DNA of 64,000 bases from Sphaerosporella brunnea. Lineage: Eukaryota; Ascomycota; Pezizomycetes; Pezizales; Pyronemataceae. Location of the stretch: positions 36,305-100,304 of the forward strand of contig VXIS01000169.1 in the NCBI GenBank assembly GCA_008704415.1. The letters are read 5' to 3'. The notes beneath the pieces were generated by a model, which ran no database searches, was not told where the DNA came from, and worked only from the letters and a program-made list of their open reading frames with translations. Positions 46,019 through 56,564 of this stretch are shown in pieces (the first letter of the stretch is position 1; each line of letters starts with the position of its first letter). The translations under genes and the position numbers were made by a program.

Positions 46019-46407
46019 TTTTTTTTTTTGTTTTTTTTTTTTGTTTTAATCATATTGTATTCGGCCGCTTGCGGCCATGACATAAATAACAGGAAGAGAC
46101 TGTGCTACCCCTTCGGCAAGGCCGACTACTGGGGCCTCCTCAAAGGAAAAGGTTCTCAACACATGATGCCCTTGTCAGGCCAGGCTCTAACTTTGGTGGT
46201 GCTAAGCAAGTCCATAACCGCCTTCGTGCACTTGTCATCTACAAGCAGAGCGGAGGTGGCCGTAGCCGGCCATCGCTTCTGCCCTTCCTCTCTTGTCGCC
46301 TCCAACACCTCCTTCCAGAGGACCCTCTGCTCGTTCTTCCACCGCTTGCAGAACTTGAAGAGGTGGTCGCGTGTCTGGACAGCGCCGCTGAGGCACCACC
46401 AGCACTG
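46019..46407 (-). mobile_element. 5'-truncated LINE copy B with 13-bp target duplication
   Basis: tagaggcgatgga occurs at 46006-46018 and again at 46408-46420, bounding a 389-bp insertion. On the minus strand it begins QCWWCLSGAVQTRDHLFKF, continues without a stop through RWPATATSALLVDDKCTKAV to KVRAWPDKGIMC and a stop, then a 3' UTR and an A-rich tail. It is the best-preserved C-terminal end of this LINE family here and defines the family's 3' terminus. Confidence 0.9.
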
Positions 46408-46575
46408 TAGAGGCGATGGAGGTCGCGAGTGATATTCCCACTCATGAACGTCTACTGTACTCTACTGTTAGTTGAGGACTAGAACTTCCTACACACATAA
46501 ATTAACTATCGTAATAACGCGGAAGTCAGGCGGGTGCCTTAATTATGCTGATGTCGGAATTGTCAAGGTGAAGGG

Positions 46576-47757
46576 TTTTTTTTGTTTCATCATATTGTAT
46601 TCGGCATGACATATAAAGAGAGAAGAGACTATGCTACCCCTTAGGCCTAGGCCTACTACCGTATTATTCCGGTACGATGAGAATTACCGGCGCCGAAGTC
46701 AATATTTTCTAAGTAGCAAACGTACTATGTATGGAAACATGACACCGCCGGCGAATCTTGATTGATGGCCAAGAGGGGCGGGCACTGGAGACGTCGCGGT
46801 ACGAGACACAAGGCGGCCGTGAGAATTAGAGTTGAGTACATAGGTGTCCTCAGCCATACCGCGCCCAGCCATTGTCGCCTCCTTAGATAGTGTTGTCGCC
46901 GTCACATAAGATTCGCCGGCGGTGTCATGTTTCCATACATAGTACGTATGCTACTTAGAAAAGATTGACTTCGGCGCCGGCAATTCTCATCGTACCGGAA
47001 TAATACGGTACTGGGGCCTGCGGTCCTTCAGAGGAAATATAGGCAAGGAAATCGCACCAGGTAGCTTGACATGCCAAGGAGATTCGTAAGAGTATGAGCG
47101 CACTGAGGAGATAGATGAATGAAAACATGATGCCCTTGTCGGGCCAACAACCAACTTTGGTGGAACACAAGAAATCCAAGACCGCCTTGGAGCACCAGTC
47201 ATCAGCCAGCAACGCGGCTATCGGGGCAGCCGGCCAGCGCTTCTTCTCGTGTGGCGTCCTTGACTGCCTTCCACAGCACCATCTGTTCACTCTTCCGCCT
47301 CTTGCAAAAATTTGAAGAGCTGGTCTCGGGTTTGGGTAGCACCACCACCACCACCAGCATTTGTCGTCCACCCTGCGGCCTGTCTTTAGGAGCCTTTGTT
47401 AAGCCTGAGCTGAAAGAAGCGAGCTGCCAGGGCCTTTCTGGTCTTGAAGGCTGTGGGATCGGCCTTCTTGCGCGGGGTGGAAGTAGGTCTTGGGACGACA
47501 GTGCTTCGCCAGCCAGGCTTCCCTTTCCGCGGCCCTGCTTTCTGTTGTGCATGGGCGAGGGTAGTCACCCGTGCGTCGTTGCGAGGTAGAGAACGGTCGG
47601 CATCATACGCCGCTGCCTTGGCCAAAGCGTCCGCCAATTCGTTGCCAGGGACGTCCTTGTGACCCCAGTTAACTACACTGACATTTCTACAACAACCAGT
47701 CCAAAATTCCGCCGCCGCCGCGTCGTTGAGGCAGTGGAAGCAAAAACGACAGGACAA
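46576..47757 (-). mobile_element. 5'-truncated LINE copy C with RNase H region
   Basis: The tail starts at the T-run at 46576. On the minus strand the coding part includes GHKDVPGNELADALAKAAAY (RNase H; 47386-47757), ALAARFFQLRLNKGS, then in another frame WCxx-type knuckle remnants and RWPAAPIAALLADDWCSKAV (46955-47371). A 350-bp MITE (46659-47008) interrupts the 3' UTR. The frames are broken by indels. The 5' end and target duplication were not resolved. The first 128 bp (47630-47757) recur in the right arm. Confidence 0.8.
46659..47008. mobile_element. 350-bp MITE with about 101-bp TIRs, nested in LINE copy C
   Basis: 46659-46759 and 46908-47008 are inverted copies with about three mismatches, starting CCGTATTATTCCGGTACGAT. 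TA is duplicated outside both ends (46657-46658, 47009-47010). Removing it restores the LINE sequence ctactggggcc shared with copy A. The internal 148 bp has no coding frame. Confidence 0.9.
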
Positions 47758-48294
47758 TCACAAGCGAGGACGGCAGGGAGGGGGATGAGGAGGACGAGGA
47801 GGAGGACGAAGGTGATGACGAAGAAATTTGGCGATGTTTCTCCGTCTCCAACAGTTAAAGTTCATTCGCTCAAGGAAGGGCCTGAGATTGCCGAGCGAGG
47901 AGGCCATACTCAGTGGAATGACAATAAAGTGGATAAGGTCATTTTTAAGGCGTGGTGCTCCCTGCTCTATGGAAATAAATTAACTACTTGTTCGCATGCA
48001 GGACGTCCTAGTTAGTCGCGAACGGGAATGCCAGTCGCGACTGGGTTTGGGCGGAACAACATACAATTGTGGATCCCGAGTTGTTCGGAAAACGCAAAAA
48101 TTGTGAGACTTCCAGAAAACCATGTGGTTTTAATTTTCTGCCCCCCCCCCCTTCCACGCACAACTTTCCGTGGGGTTTGTCTCGCAGTGCAAAGGAATTG
48201 AATTAAATTGTTGAACGCTACCAGAGCCACTCCGCAAGCTTAAGTTTGTATATACCTGGAGCCAAAACCATGGTCTCGCGCTGGCCTTTCACCG
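47758..48294. other. intergenic, no supported gene
   Basis: A purine-rich tract (gaggacgaggaggagg, around 47790) and a 10-base C-run at 48143-48152. Nothing recognised. Confidence 0.45.
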
Positions 48295-48570
48295 CTAGTT
48301 AAGCACCCTATACCCTAGCCGTCTCATGGCCTCTTCCCAGCGAGCTCGAGGCACCAAGCACTCACACGGCAGCGGCAGCATCCCCGCAGGGTGTGGAAGC
48401 TTGTACAGCTCAACCCACTGCGCAAGACAGCCGCGGTGGACCCAGTGCTGGCAGGTATCCACAGCCTCGCCATCTTCATAGGCGCCGCGGCGGGGCGGGA
48501 CGCGGCTGAAGCAGGTGGCGCAGCTGCAGGTGTATTGGTCAGAAGCGTTGGACATGGAGGCAGCAGACAT
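48295..48570 (-). CDS. small RING-H2-like zinc-finger protein
   Basis: A 91-residue single-exon frame. Cys/His spacing is C17-x2-C20-x19-C40-x-H42-x2-H45-x2-C48-x20-C69-x-C71, read from CSCATCFSRV, DTCQHWVHRGCLAQW and LPCECLVP. This follows the RING-H2 order (C-C-C-H-H-C-C-C), with two departures: an extra Cys at 15 and a last pair spaced C-x-C rather than C-x2-C. The Trp at 52, after the sixth ligand, is where RING E3s contact an E2. The protein is essentially the finger alone plus a short helix, so its substrate partner is unknown. The mirrored copy at 60139-60415 is frameshifted. Confidence 0.55.
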   Translation of the reverse strand: MSAASMSNASDQYTCSCATCFSRVPPRRGAYEDGEAVDTCQHWVHRGCLAQWVELYKLPHPAGMLPLPCECLVPRARWEEAMRRLGYRVLN

Positions 48571-50155
48571 GGGAATTTATTGTGGTGGTGGTGGTGATGA
48601 GTGGGTGCATCTGGCGCTGGACGAGATATATATTTTTACGATATCAGGGCGTGGTGTTCGACCCGAACGAACAGCAACAAGCGGATAAGAGCTAGCTAGT
48701 CATCCATTCTCCCATCAACATGCACAGGTTCCGACCCAGTTGGAATTGGAAAAGTAAAGTGCCGGAGGCCGTCCGAGTTGGAAAGACCCAGTTGACAAGC
48801 AGAGGGCTTTTCCGACCGAGCCACCCAGAAAAACTGCGTCCCCGACCCTGTTGCTTCACCCGCCTTCGAATTCGGTCTTCATCTCGAAGCTAGGGAGCAT
48901 GTAGTTCCGGCGAGCATCGTAGTACTGAGACTGTTTTTTTTCCCCCCAGTTTTTTGTTAGTTAACTATTGGGTACTGTATGGTCAGCCGCGATCAATGGC
49001 AGCCCTCTTCATTTCCGACTTGTCCAGAAGTCATGCCGAGTGACTACGTGTGACCTACCCCCCCCACTGCCCCCAGTTTGTTTGTTACGAACTACGTTGG
49101 CGATCAACCCATGGCCATGCCAGAGCACCTCGGTATTAGTGAGTTGCAGCTTTTGTATCTAGAATGCTCAGCATCCCTGAAAGCCCAATAGCTCATTACT
49201 TAGGGCGACCGGTGTTCCCACAACAGTCCGCAATGTGCTAGCCACCTTACATGCAAAACAAGCTACTCACCACCACCTGCGTAACAACCACCGCCCGCCT
49301 CACCGCCTCCTCCTAGCAAGCCCTTGAAACCACGCACCCACCCCGGCCCAGCGAGCGGAGGCCGCGTTGGACGTGGTGTGGCGAGTGTGGGAAAACTGCA
49401 CGAAAAGTATACTTCTGCTTCTTCTTCTTCTACTGCTGCTGCTTCAGGTCGATATCTACATACGTACCTGTAGTTGCCAAGCTGCATTTCTTTAAATTTA
49501 CCAGAGCAACGAGGGCCACAAACCTGAGCAAAGGGTTCCTGACCCAACTCGAGTGATCAAGTATTGCAAGATCAGTGATCGTGGTCACCCTGTGACCTCT
49601 CACATCCCCATCCCCATTCCCAGCACGGTCTGAGTCCGGCCCATTGTGGCCAGGAGGAAAGGGAGTGCCGCACGTACGTGCTCGATCACGATGATGTGTG
49701 GGCCCTCGAGTACCACGGTCCGATGGGATGTGATGCAGGTCCGCCTGGCCAGCACGTCCTTGACTTTGCTAAACAAAAAAGCTCATGCTCTTGCATGTGT
49801 AATACAAAACACGCTGACATGGATCAATCAGTCAATGCCCCAAGGAAATCGAGTGATATACTAGTTTGCAAGCACAACACCAACACGACTCTATTCTCCC
49901 CAGAAAGCCTCCTTAGTTAACAAGCATAAGACCCAAACAGAAAAAAAAAGGCGTCCGCAGTCCGGCCACCGAGAATAAAAGAAAACCTCACCCAAGAGGA
50001 GTACGACAGAAGCAGCTCTGCCAACAAAGTAACCACGAAAGAAGGACCAAAAATACCCACCAAAAATTAACCACCTGGTTCAGTCCATCTCAAGCAAAAC
50101 TCTACACAAAAGAACCCATTCACGCCAAAGTATCTGTTCTTTCCCCTCAAAACTC
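48571..50155. other. intergenic with one small uncertain frame
   Basis: A 94-residue frame at 49263-49547 (minus; starts MGQEPFAQVCGPRCSGKFKE, then a glutamate run and a Gly-rich tail) is intact in both arms, but its composition is simple and it has no family. It is recorded as possible only. The rest shows no signal. Confidence 0.35.
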
Positions 50156-51454
50156 TCACAGACAACTCCAATCAATCGCCGGCCAGAACAGTGCGGTTTC
50201 CTGATCCCACTGTGGGGCATCCTGAATATATTCCATCCATCGTTCGCAATAAGCAATACTCTTCCTCCAACAACCTCCACTGGCCTCAAGTCCACAGATC
50301 TGCCGACCATGCGGCATATCCCCTTCCTGGCGCTCTCCTTCCACGACAATAATCGGGCTCCATTCCGCAAAAAGGCATTTACTGATGCACTCAGCTGCTT
50401 CTTTATGGGTGGCAAAGGTGACAAAAGCAGCGGCAGGACTGTCGATTGCCATTGTGAAATAGACTGGTGTTCCGTATTGGTATGCAAGCTGGATGTGCCA
50501 GCTCTCGGGTGCGCGCCATCCGGCGTTGAAGCGAACGCTGACTTGCTGGAAGGCGATGGCGTTTTGGTTGCGGAGTAGTTCCGAGCTTCTGGGGGTCAAT
50601 CTCCGGCCGGCGTGGACTGTTCTAAACTTGTTCTCGGGACGTAACGTAGCTTCGTAAGCCTTGGGCCAGTTGAAGTTGGGGCTTGAAATGCCGGCATAGG
50701 GACCGGCCGAGTCTTGGGTTTCGCGTTCACTCGACTTTCCCGCCGTAGGTCCAATTGGCTGATGCATATCTTCCATCTCGAGCTCCGCACAATCCCCAGA
50801 TGAGCTTTCCGCTTGCTGCTTGGCACAAAGCTTTGCCTCTTTACCAACGAGCTCCCCTTCGGCCGGGGTATGCTTCTGCTGTTCCGACTTTTCCGGCTCT
50901 TCGGGGGTCGACATTGCATTCGGATGGACAAATTCTCGACTCGGGACCGAGCCTGGCCAGCTCTTAGATCTCGGTCTCCCACGTTTCTCCCGCGTGACAT
51001 CCTCTCTGCTCCTATATCGACTGATGCGTTCCGCAATTGACTCTTCAACAACGGTTCCAGGTCTCTCCGGCGAACGACTACGGCTTCTCGACCCCGACGA
51101 GCCCCTACAGGGCGACGGCTCTCTAGAAGGTGGGCTCGCAAACCGCTGGCGTCTGTGGCAATTGACACGGTCTGCAGGGGGGGAACGGCTGCGGTCACGA
51201 TCTCGAGGAAACGCCCGACACCCTCCATTCCGTAGCCGGAGCTTGACATAGTCTCCGTAGCGTTCTCCGTCGAGGTATTCGTCGGAGCTGACGCCCACGC
51301 TGTCAGTATCGCTGTCAATGTCGCTATTAGTGTCACTGTTGACGTCGCTCCAGTCGTGGTCGGTGGAGGTCTCCGAGTTGGCTGGTGAGCCGTGCACCAG
51401 GAAGATGTCGACGTAGGCTGGAGGCCAGTTGTAGGTATAATCGAACTCTGACAT
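50156..51454 (-). CDS. RS-repeat-rich protein of unknown function
   Basis: 432 residues from the ATG at 51454 (MSEFDYTYNWPPAYVDIFLV); the frame is open upstream to 51733, but that part looks like leader sequence. Residues 30-55 are acidic Asp/Ser repeats (NSDTNSDIDSDTDS). Residues about 80-180 are an Arg/Ser-rich region (DRDRSRSPP, SGSRSRSRSPERP) of the kind phosphorylated by SR kinases. The C-terminal third is globular: a segment AFVTFATHKEAAECISKCLF resembles the RNP1 strand and following helix of an RRM. A link to splicing or RNA binding is inference. The mirrored copy (57257-58553) is frameshifted. Confidence 0.6.
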   Translation of the reverse strand: MSEFDYTYNWPPAYVDIFLVHGSPANSETSTDHDWSDVNSDTNSDIDSDTDSVGVSSDEYLDGERYGDYVKLRLRNGGCRAFPRDRDRSRSPPADRVNCHRRQRFASPPSREPSPCRGSSGSRSRSRSPERPGTVVEESIAERISRYRSREDVTREKRGRPRSKSWPGSVPSREFVHPNAMSTPEEPEKSEQQKHTPAEGELVGKEAKLCAKQQAESSSGDCAELEMEDMHQPIGPTAGKSSERETQDSAGPYAGISSPNFNWPKAYEATLRPENKFRTVHAGRRLTPRSSELLRNQNAIAFQQVSVRFNAGWRAPESWHIQLAYQYGTPVYFTMAIDSPAAAFVTFATHKEAAECISKCLFAEWSPIIVVEGERQEGDMPHGRQICGLEASGGCWRKSIAYCERWMEYIQDAPQWDQETALFWPAIDWSCL

Positions 51455-52067
51455 AGTGGGGTGGGTTGGAAAGGGGATTGAGAGTGTGGCTGGGGAAATT
51501 GCAAGAAGGAGCAGGTTCGTATGGTGGTGGCGGGATGTTGTGGTGGAGTAAGTGTTCATGTGTTGTGTTATGCCCATAGCCAACACTCCTGATCCGCTGC
51601 CCGCCCGAACTGAATGGAGTACAGGCATGTCGTTAGGCTGTGATGTTTGAAATCTTATTGGGCTCTGAAGATTCTGCTCTTTATCGGTTTTATTAATTCG
51701 ACGATGCAATACTTTTTTGGTAGCGACAGTCACTGTGGGTCACTCGGCTCTTGCTAGTGGTCTAAGAAGATGATATACAATTTTTTCGTACGGTACAATT
51801 TCAGTTAAATACGTAAAGTTACCCAAGATTACGTCAAACTATAGAAAAACCATAGCAAAGCTAAAGAAAACGAGTGATCCGCATTTAAAAATGTCACGAG
51901 AAAGCTATTTTTTGAGTCTTTTTTGAGCGGTATTAGATCGCGGTATTTTTGGGCGAAACCTTAGAAATCTTACAGTCACGAACGTATAACCTACGCAAGC
52001 GAGGCGAAAGATTCGATCCCTAGCTCTTGCCCTTGCCTGGTGGTCCGCCCAGATCACTCGATTGAGT

Positions 52068-52090
52068 CTATCTGGTGGGTCACCAGATAG
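52068..52090. repeat. 10-bp-arm perfect hairpin
   Basis: ctatctggtg, spacer ggt, caccagatag. Present in mirror image in the right arm. Confidence 0.8.
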
Positions 52091-52146
52091 TTTACTCTGA
52101 CCTGAAGCATAGCACACCCATTTCCTGCACGTGTTCATGGCGTACT

Positions 52147-52724
52147 TACCTTAGGAGGGAAAGGGTGGTTTGAAAAAGGGTTATATGACCATTATGTGAG
52201 ATTGTAAGGCTTATATAATGGCTTAGGCACAAAAAACGGCAACGTAACTGTATTTCTCGAAAAAGCTTAAGACGGCGATTATTTTTGTGCCGTGTACCTG
52301 ATTATAGCAGAAAATGGTTTCGATCTAAGAACCCTGTTTGGCGAAAGGAAAAAAAAAAAAAAAAAAAAAAAAACTCGCTCCTCAAAACAAATCATGATGG
52401 GGGCACATATCTGAGTGACGTCGTCGTTTCAGTGATTCATCACGCCGCCGTCGCAGCAGCAGTGTGGTGTCTCTCTCACTCTCTCACGAGTAGGCTTCGA
52501 ATTCCGGCTTCGGCATCGCCACATCCCCGAGTTACCGAGTTACCGCATCCTTTTCAACGTATAATCCCATATAGTGGTTAGCGGCTATATAACCATCATC
52601 CACCCCTTCTATCGGCGAGAAATTTTTGTCTCAAAGATCGTTGTGTTAACCGTTTTCATTGCATCTTCGCCATAGAATAATAAGGCTGAGATGACAATTT
52701 CCCAAAACATCCCCTCCTAAGGTA
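52147..52724. mobile_element. 578-bp TIR element, TA-flanked, left-arm copy
   Basis: It begins taccttaggaggg (52147-52159) and ends with the complement ccctcctaaggta (52712-52724): TA plus an 11-bp TIR CCTTAGGAGGG. It holds a 23-base A-run (52350-52372) and no transposase. It is likely a non-autonomous Tc1/mariner-class element. The boundary call rests only on the short TIR. Confidence 0.5.
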
Positions 52725-53377
52725 TTTACCACAAAATTGATACGTCGGGCATAGTTACATACCAAATGTATGCTGCCTATATACAAATAGAAACTTCGCC
52801 GTGCAAGTATAGAAACCTGACCATCCAATCCCCTTCCCCTGCATTCGCAGCAGGTACCCGCGGTTTCCAGCGGTTTCTGGCAAGGCACAAGCACATGACA
52901 TCACTCGTCCGTTACTATTTTTGTCCATTGAACTTCTTCTGCAGCTTCGCATTTCTCATTCCTGATTTGTCTCTACCTTTGACTAACCCGAAAAATCCCA
53001 CCCCGCCGTACCTGTACCCATGCGCCGCCTTGATGCAATGCTATGCTACGCACCCCAACAAAAGAAATGAAAATCCTTCCCTCCGGTACAATCCTACCGT
53101 GAACACGGCATCAGCCCATCACACTCAGTAAGCCCAACCCGCAAGCATCATGATTCATCCTCCAGCCGATATGTAGTTACGTAGTAAATGTACGTCTGTC
53201 CCCACCGAAAAAGAAAAGAACATCCCATCCCCCATCATCATCAACCTGCATGCATGCATGTAAATGCAAATCAAAAGAAATGAAAACAAAATGCCACGCA
53301 AAACTCCAGTATGTAATGAACCACCCAGCCGGGTCAACACAAAACACGTTCCTGTAAAAATCGTTCATGTATGCTCT

Positions 53378-54354
53378 TCAGAGGTTGTGGGTTCCCGAAT
53401 GGTCGTCGTCCGCCTGATTGCTGGTTTTCGTCCGCCTCATCCTCTGGTTATCCGTCTGATCCTCGTCCTCGCTGGTTTCGTCGGTGGCATCCACGGTGGT
53501 ATCCAGATCCTCGGAGGTCTCATCCTCGTCATCTTGGTCGTTGCTTCCACTTCCTTGATCTCTCCGACGTCTCCGTGCCAGCCGCCTGAAACGCTCCAGC
53601 AGCTTCCCCGAAATCCCGCTGAACCACTCCTCCAGTTCATCCATCCTGTTTCTCTCCTCGACCTTGAGGCCAGGTCCGCGGTTTCTCCACCGTCTCAATT
53701 CTCTCCACCTTCTGTACCCCTCCCAAAAGCCCATCGAGTTTCCAGCAGCGGGTGTAACTCTCGTCCGCCGGGTAGGTAGAGTTGCGTGTTGTGGAGGCGG
53801 GCTATTCCTTCCCGATATGGGGGGAGTTACCGCGCCTCTCCCTCGGCGGATCTCCTGGACCAATCTTTCCTTCAGGCGTCCCCTAAAGCCCTCCGGCCTA
53901 GGCCGCAAGATCCCTGCCTCCTCCACACTATCATCCAGATCCTTCAACTCGACTATCGGTGCGAACGCGACGGCGCTTCTAGGCGGAGAGCCTTTCAGCT
54001 TGGGCTCGCTGAGATCAGCATCTGCAGGCGGTAGGATCTCGATGTTGCGTTCCGTGTTGAGCTTTACGACTGGGTCTTCATCCCGATCATGGGTGCGTGC
54101 CAGCGGTCCCGGGGGCTCGTAGTTGGGGTCGCCGGGCTGTGGAACTTCTTCGGGGGGGATCAGAGGAGAGTAGCGTTGTCGTGGCGGAGAGGGGGTTTTA
54201 GTCAGGGAAAGGTCGCTTGGAGGAGTGGTGTTCGGAATGAGACCCTTTGGGAGTGGCGGAAAGACGCTGATCGTTGAAGAGGCGTTTGAGGGTTTCCGAG
54301 GGAGCCTCTTCTGGGCTGATCGGGCCGAAGAGGTTCGCGAGCTGGTAGTGGATG
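53378..54354 (-). CDS. disordered Arg/Glu-rich protein, 5' end cut by the palindrome centre
   Basis: The frame runs from the centre (54355) to TAA-type stop at 53378, about 325 codons. The apparent ATG at 54358 uses bases of the other arm and is an accident of the join, so the true 5' end is missing. Features: Ser/Pro-rich N-part (PPLPKGLIPNTTPPSD), a middle with EEVPQPGDPNYEPPGPLART, a Trp/Arg-rich helix (MGFWEGYRRWRELRRWRNRG), a possible coiled segment (RMDELEEWFSGISGKLLERF), basic RRLARRRRR, then a long acidic tail. No family is recognised. Another frame at 54198-54350 (reading HYQLANLFGPISPEEAPSE) is also open and could be an alternative exon. Confidence 0.5.
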
Positions 54355-54355
54355 T
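54355..54355. other. symmetry centre of the inverted duplication
   Basis: gctggtagtggatg (54341-54354), a single t, then the exact complement catccactaccagc (54356-54369), with symmetry continuing outward for kilobases. Confidence 0.97.
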
Positions 54356-55332
54356 CATCCACTACCAGCTCGCGAACCTCTTCGGCCCGATCAGCCCAGA
54401 AGAGGCTCCCTCGGAAACCCTCAAACGCCTCTTCAACGATCAGCGTCTTTCCGCCACTCCCAAAGGGTCTCATTCCGAACACCACTCCTCCAAGCGACCT
54501 TTCCCTGACTAAAACCCCCTCTCCGCCACGACAACGCTACTCTCCTCTGATCCCCCCCGAAGAAGTTCCACAGCCCGGCGACCCCAACTACGAGCCCCCG
54601 GGACCGCTGGCACGCACCCATGATCGGGATGAAGACCCAGTCGTAAAGCTCAACACGGAACGCAACATCGAGATCCTACCGCCTGCAGATGCTGATCTCA
54701 GCGAGCCCAAGCTGAAAGGCTCTCCGCCTAGAAGCGCCGTCGCGTTTCGCACCGATAGTCGAGTTGAAGGATCTGGATGATAGTGTGGAGGAGGCAGGGA
54801 TCTTGCGGCCTAGGCCGGAGGGCTTTAGGGGACGCCTGAAGGAAAGATTGGTCCAGGAGATCCGCCGAGGGAGAGGCGCGGTAACTCCCCCCATATCGGG
54901 AAGGAATAGCCCGCCTCCACAACACGCAACTCTACCTACCCGGCGGACGAGAGTTACACCCGCTGCTGGAAACTCGATGGGCTTTTGGGAGGGTACAGAA
55001 GGTGGAGAGAATTGAGACGGTGGAGAAACCGCGGACCTGGCCTCAAGGTCGAGGAGAGAAACAGGATGGATGAACTGGAGGAGTGGTTCAGCGGGATTTC
55101 GGGGAAGCTGCTGGAGCGTTTCAGGCGGCTGGCACGGAGACGTCGGAGAGATCAAGGAAGTGGAAGCAACGACCAAGATGACGAGGATGAGACCTCCGAG
55201 GATCTGGATACCACCGTGGATGCCACCGACGAAACCAGCGAGGACGAGGATCAGACGGATAACCAGAGGATGAGGCGGACGAAAACCAGCAATCAGGCGG
55301 ACGACGACCATTCGGGAACCCACAACCTCTGA
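54356..55332 (+). pseudogene. mirrored copy of the disordered-protein gene, frameshifted
   Basis: Same sequence as 53378-54354 inverted. An extra T near 54748 (gtttcgc versus gttcgc) and a missing G near 54990 (gggagggta versus gggaggggta) break the frame into three parts. 5' truncated at the centre like its partner. Confidence 0.85.
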
Positions 55333-55985
55333 AGAGCATACATGAACGATTTTTACAGGAACGTGTTTTGTGTTGACCCGGCTGGGTGGTTCATTACATA
55401 CTGGAGTTTTGCGTGGCATTTTGTTTTCATTTCTTTTGATTTGCATTTACATGCATGCATGCAGGTTGATGATGATGGGGGATGGGATGTTCTTTTCTTT
55501 TTCGGTGGGGACAGACGTACATTTACTACGTAACTACATATCGGCTGGAGGATGAATCATGATGCTTGCGGGTTGGGCTTACTGAGTGTGATGGGCTGAT
55601 GCCGTGTTCACGGTAGGATTGTACCGGAGGGAAGGATTTTCATTTCTTTTGTTGGGGTGCGTAGCATAGCATTGCATCAAGGCGGCGCATGGGTACAGGT
55701 ACGGCGGGGTGGGATTTTTCGGGTTAGTCAAAGGTAGAGACAAATCAGGAATGAGAAATGCGAAGCTGCAGAAGAAGTTCAATGGACAAAAATAGTAACG
55801 GACGAGTGATGTCATGTGCTTGTGCCTTGCCAGAAACCGCTGGAAACCGCGGGTACCTGCTGCGAATGCAGGGGAAGGGGATTGGATGGTCAGGTTTCTA
55901 TACTTGCACGGCGAAGTTTCTATTTGTATATAGGCAGCATACATTTGGTATGTAACTATGCCCGACGTATCAATTTTGTGGTAAA

Positions 55986-56564
55986 TACCTTAGGAGGGGA
56001 TGTTTTGGGAAATTGTCATCTCAGCCTTATTATTCTATGGCGAAGATGCAATGAAAACGGTTAACACAACGATCTTTGAGACAAAAATTTCTCGCCGATA
56101 GAAGGGGTGGATGATGGTTATATAGCCGCTAACCACTATATGGGATTATACGTTGAAAAGGATGCGGTAACTCGGTAACTCGGGGATGTGGCGATGCCGA
56201 AGCCGGAATTCGAAGCCTACTCGTGAGAGAGTGAGAGAGACACCACACTGCTGCTGCGACGGCGGCGTGATGAATCACTGAAACGACGACGTCACTCAGA
56301 TATGTGCCCCCATCATGATTTGTTTTGAGGAGCGAGTTTTTTTTTTTTTTTTTTTTTTTTTTCCTTTCGCCAAACAGGGTTCTTAGATCGAAACCATTTT
56401 CTGCTATAATCAGGTACACGGCACAAAAATAATCGCCGTCTTAAGCTTTTTCGAGAAATACAGTTACGTTGCCGTTTTTTGTGCCTAAGCCATTATATAA
56501 GCCTTACAATCTCACATAATGGTCATATAACCCTTTTTCAAACCACCCTTTCCCTCCTAAGGTA
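55986..56564. mobile_element. mirrored copy of the TIR element
   Basis: Inverted counterpart of 52147-52724; the T-run (56338-56362) is slightly longer than its partner's A-run. Confidence 0.5.

Larger units (their letters stand above)
41619..47629. other. 6.0-kb segment present in the left arm only
   Basis: The right arm passes directly from the partner of 47630 to the partner of 41618 (junction at about 61074-61079). Both edges carry aagcg (41614-41618 and 47625-47629). One edge lies inside a LINE coding region, so loss from the right arm is more likely than gain in the left. The segment contains the PAN-domain gene, three LINE fragments and three MITEs. Confidence 0.9.
38702..54354. repeat. 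left arm of the giant inverted duplication (as far as it is matched inside the window)
   Basis: Positions pair with the right arm so that left + right is 108710 at the centre and 102702 beyond the missing segment. Checkpoints: 53155-53340 with 55370-55555; 49263-49547 with 59163-59447; 40020 with 62682. All genes in this arm read intact, so it is taken as the reference copy. The arm probably extends further left, but its partner lies beyond 64000. Confidence 0.95.

Noticed and set aside
46576..47830. Target duplication for LINE copy C
   Set aside because: The best match between the flanks is only aaggtga, too short to set the 5' boundary.
54198..54512. 95-codon ORFs crossing the palindrome centre on both strands
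   Set aside because: They read through the join itself and are symmetrical products of the palindrome, not genes.
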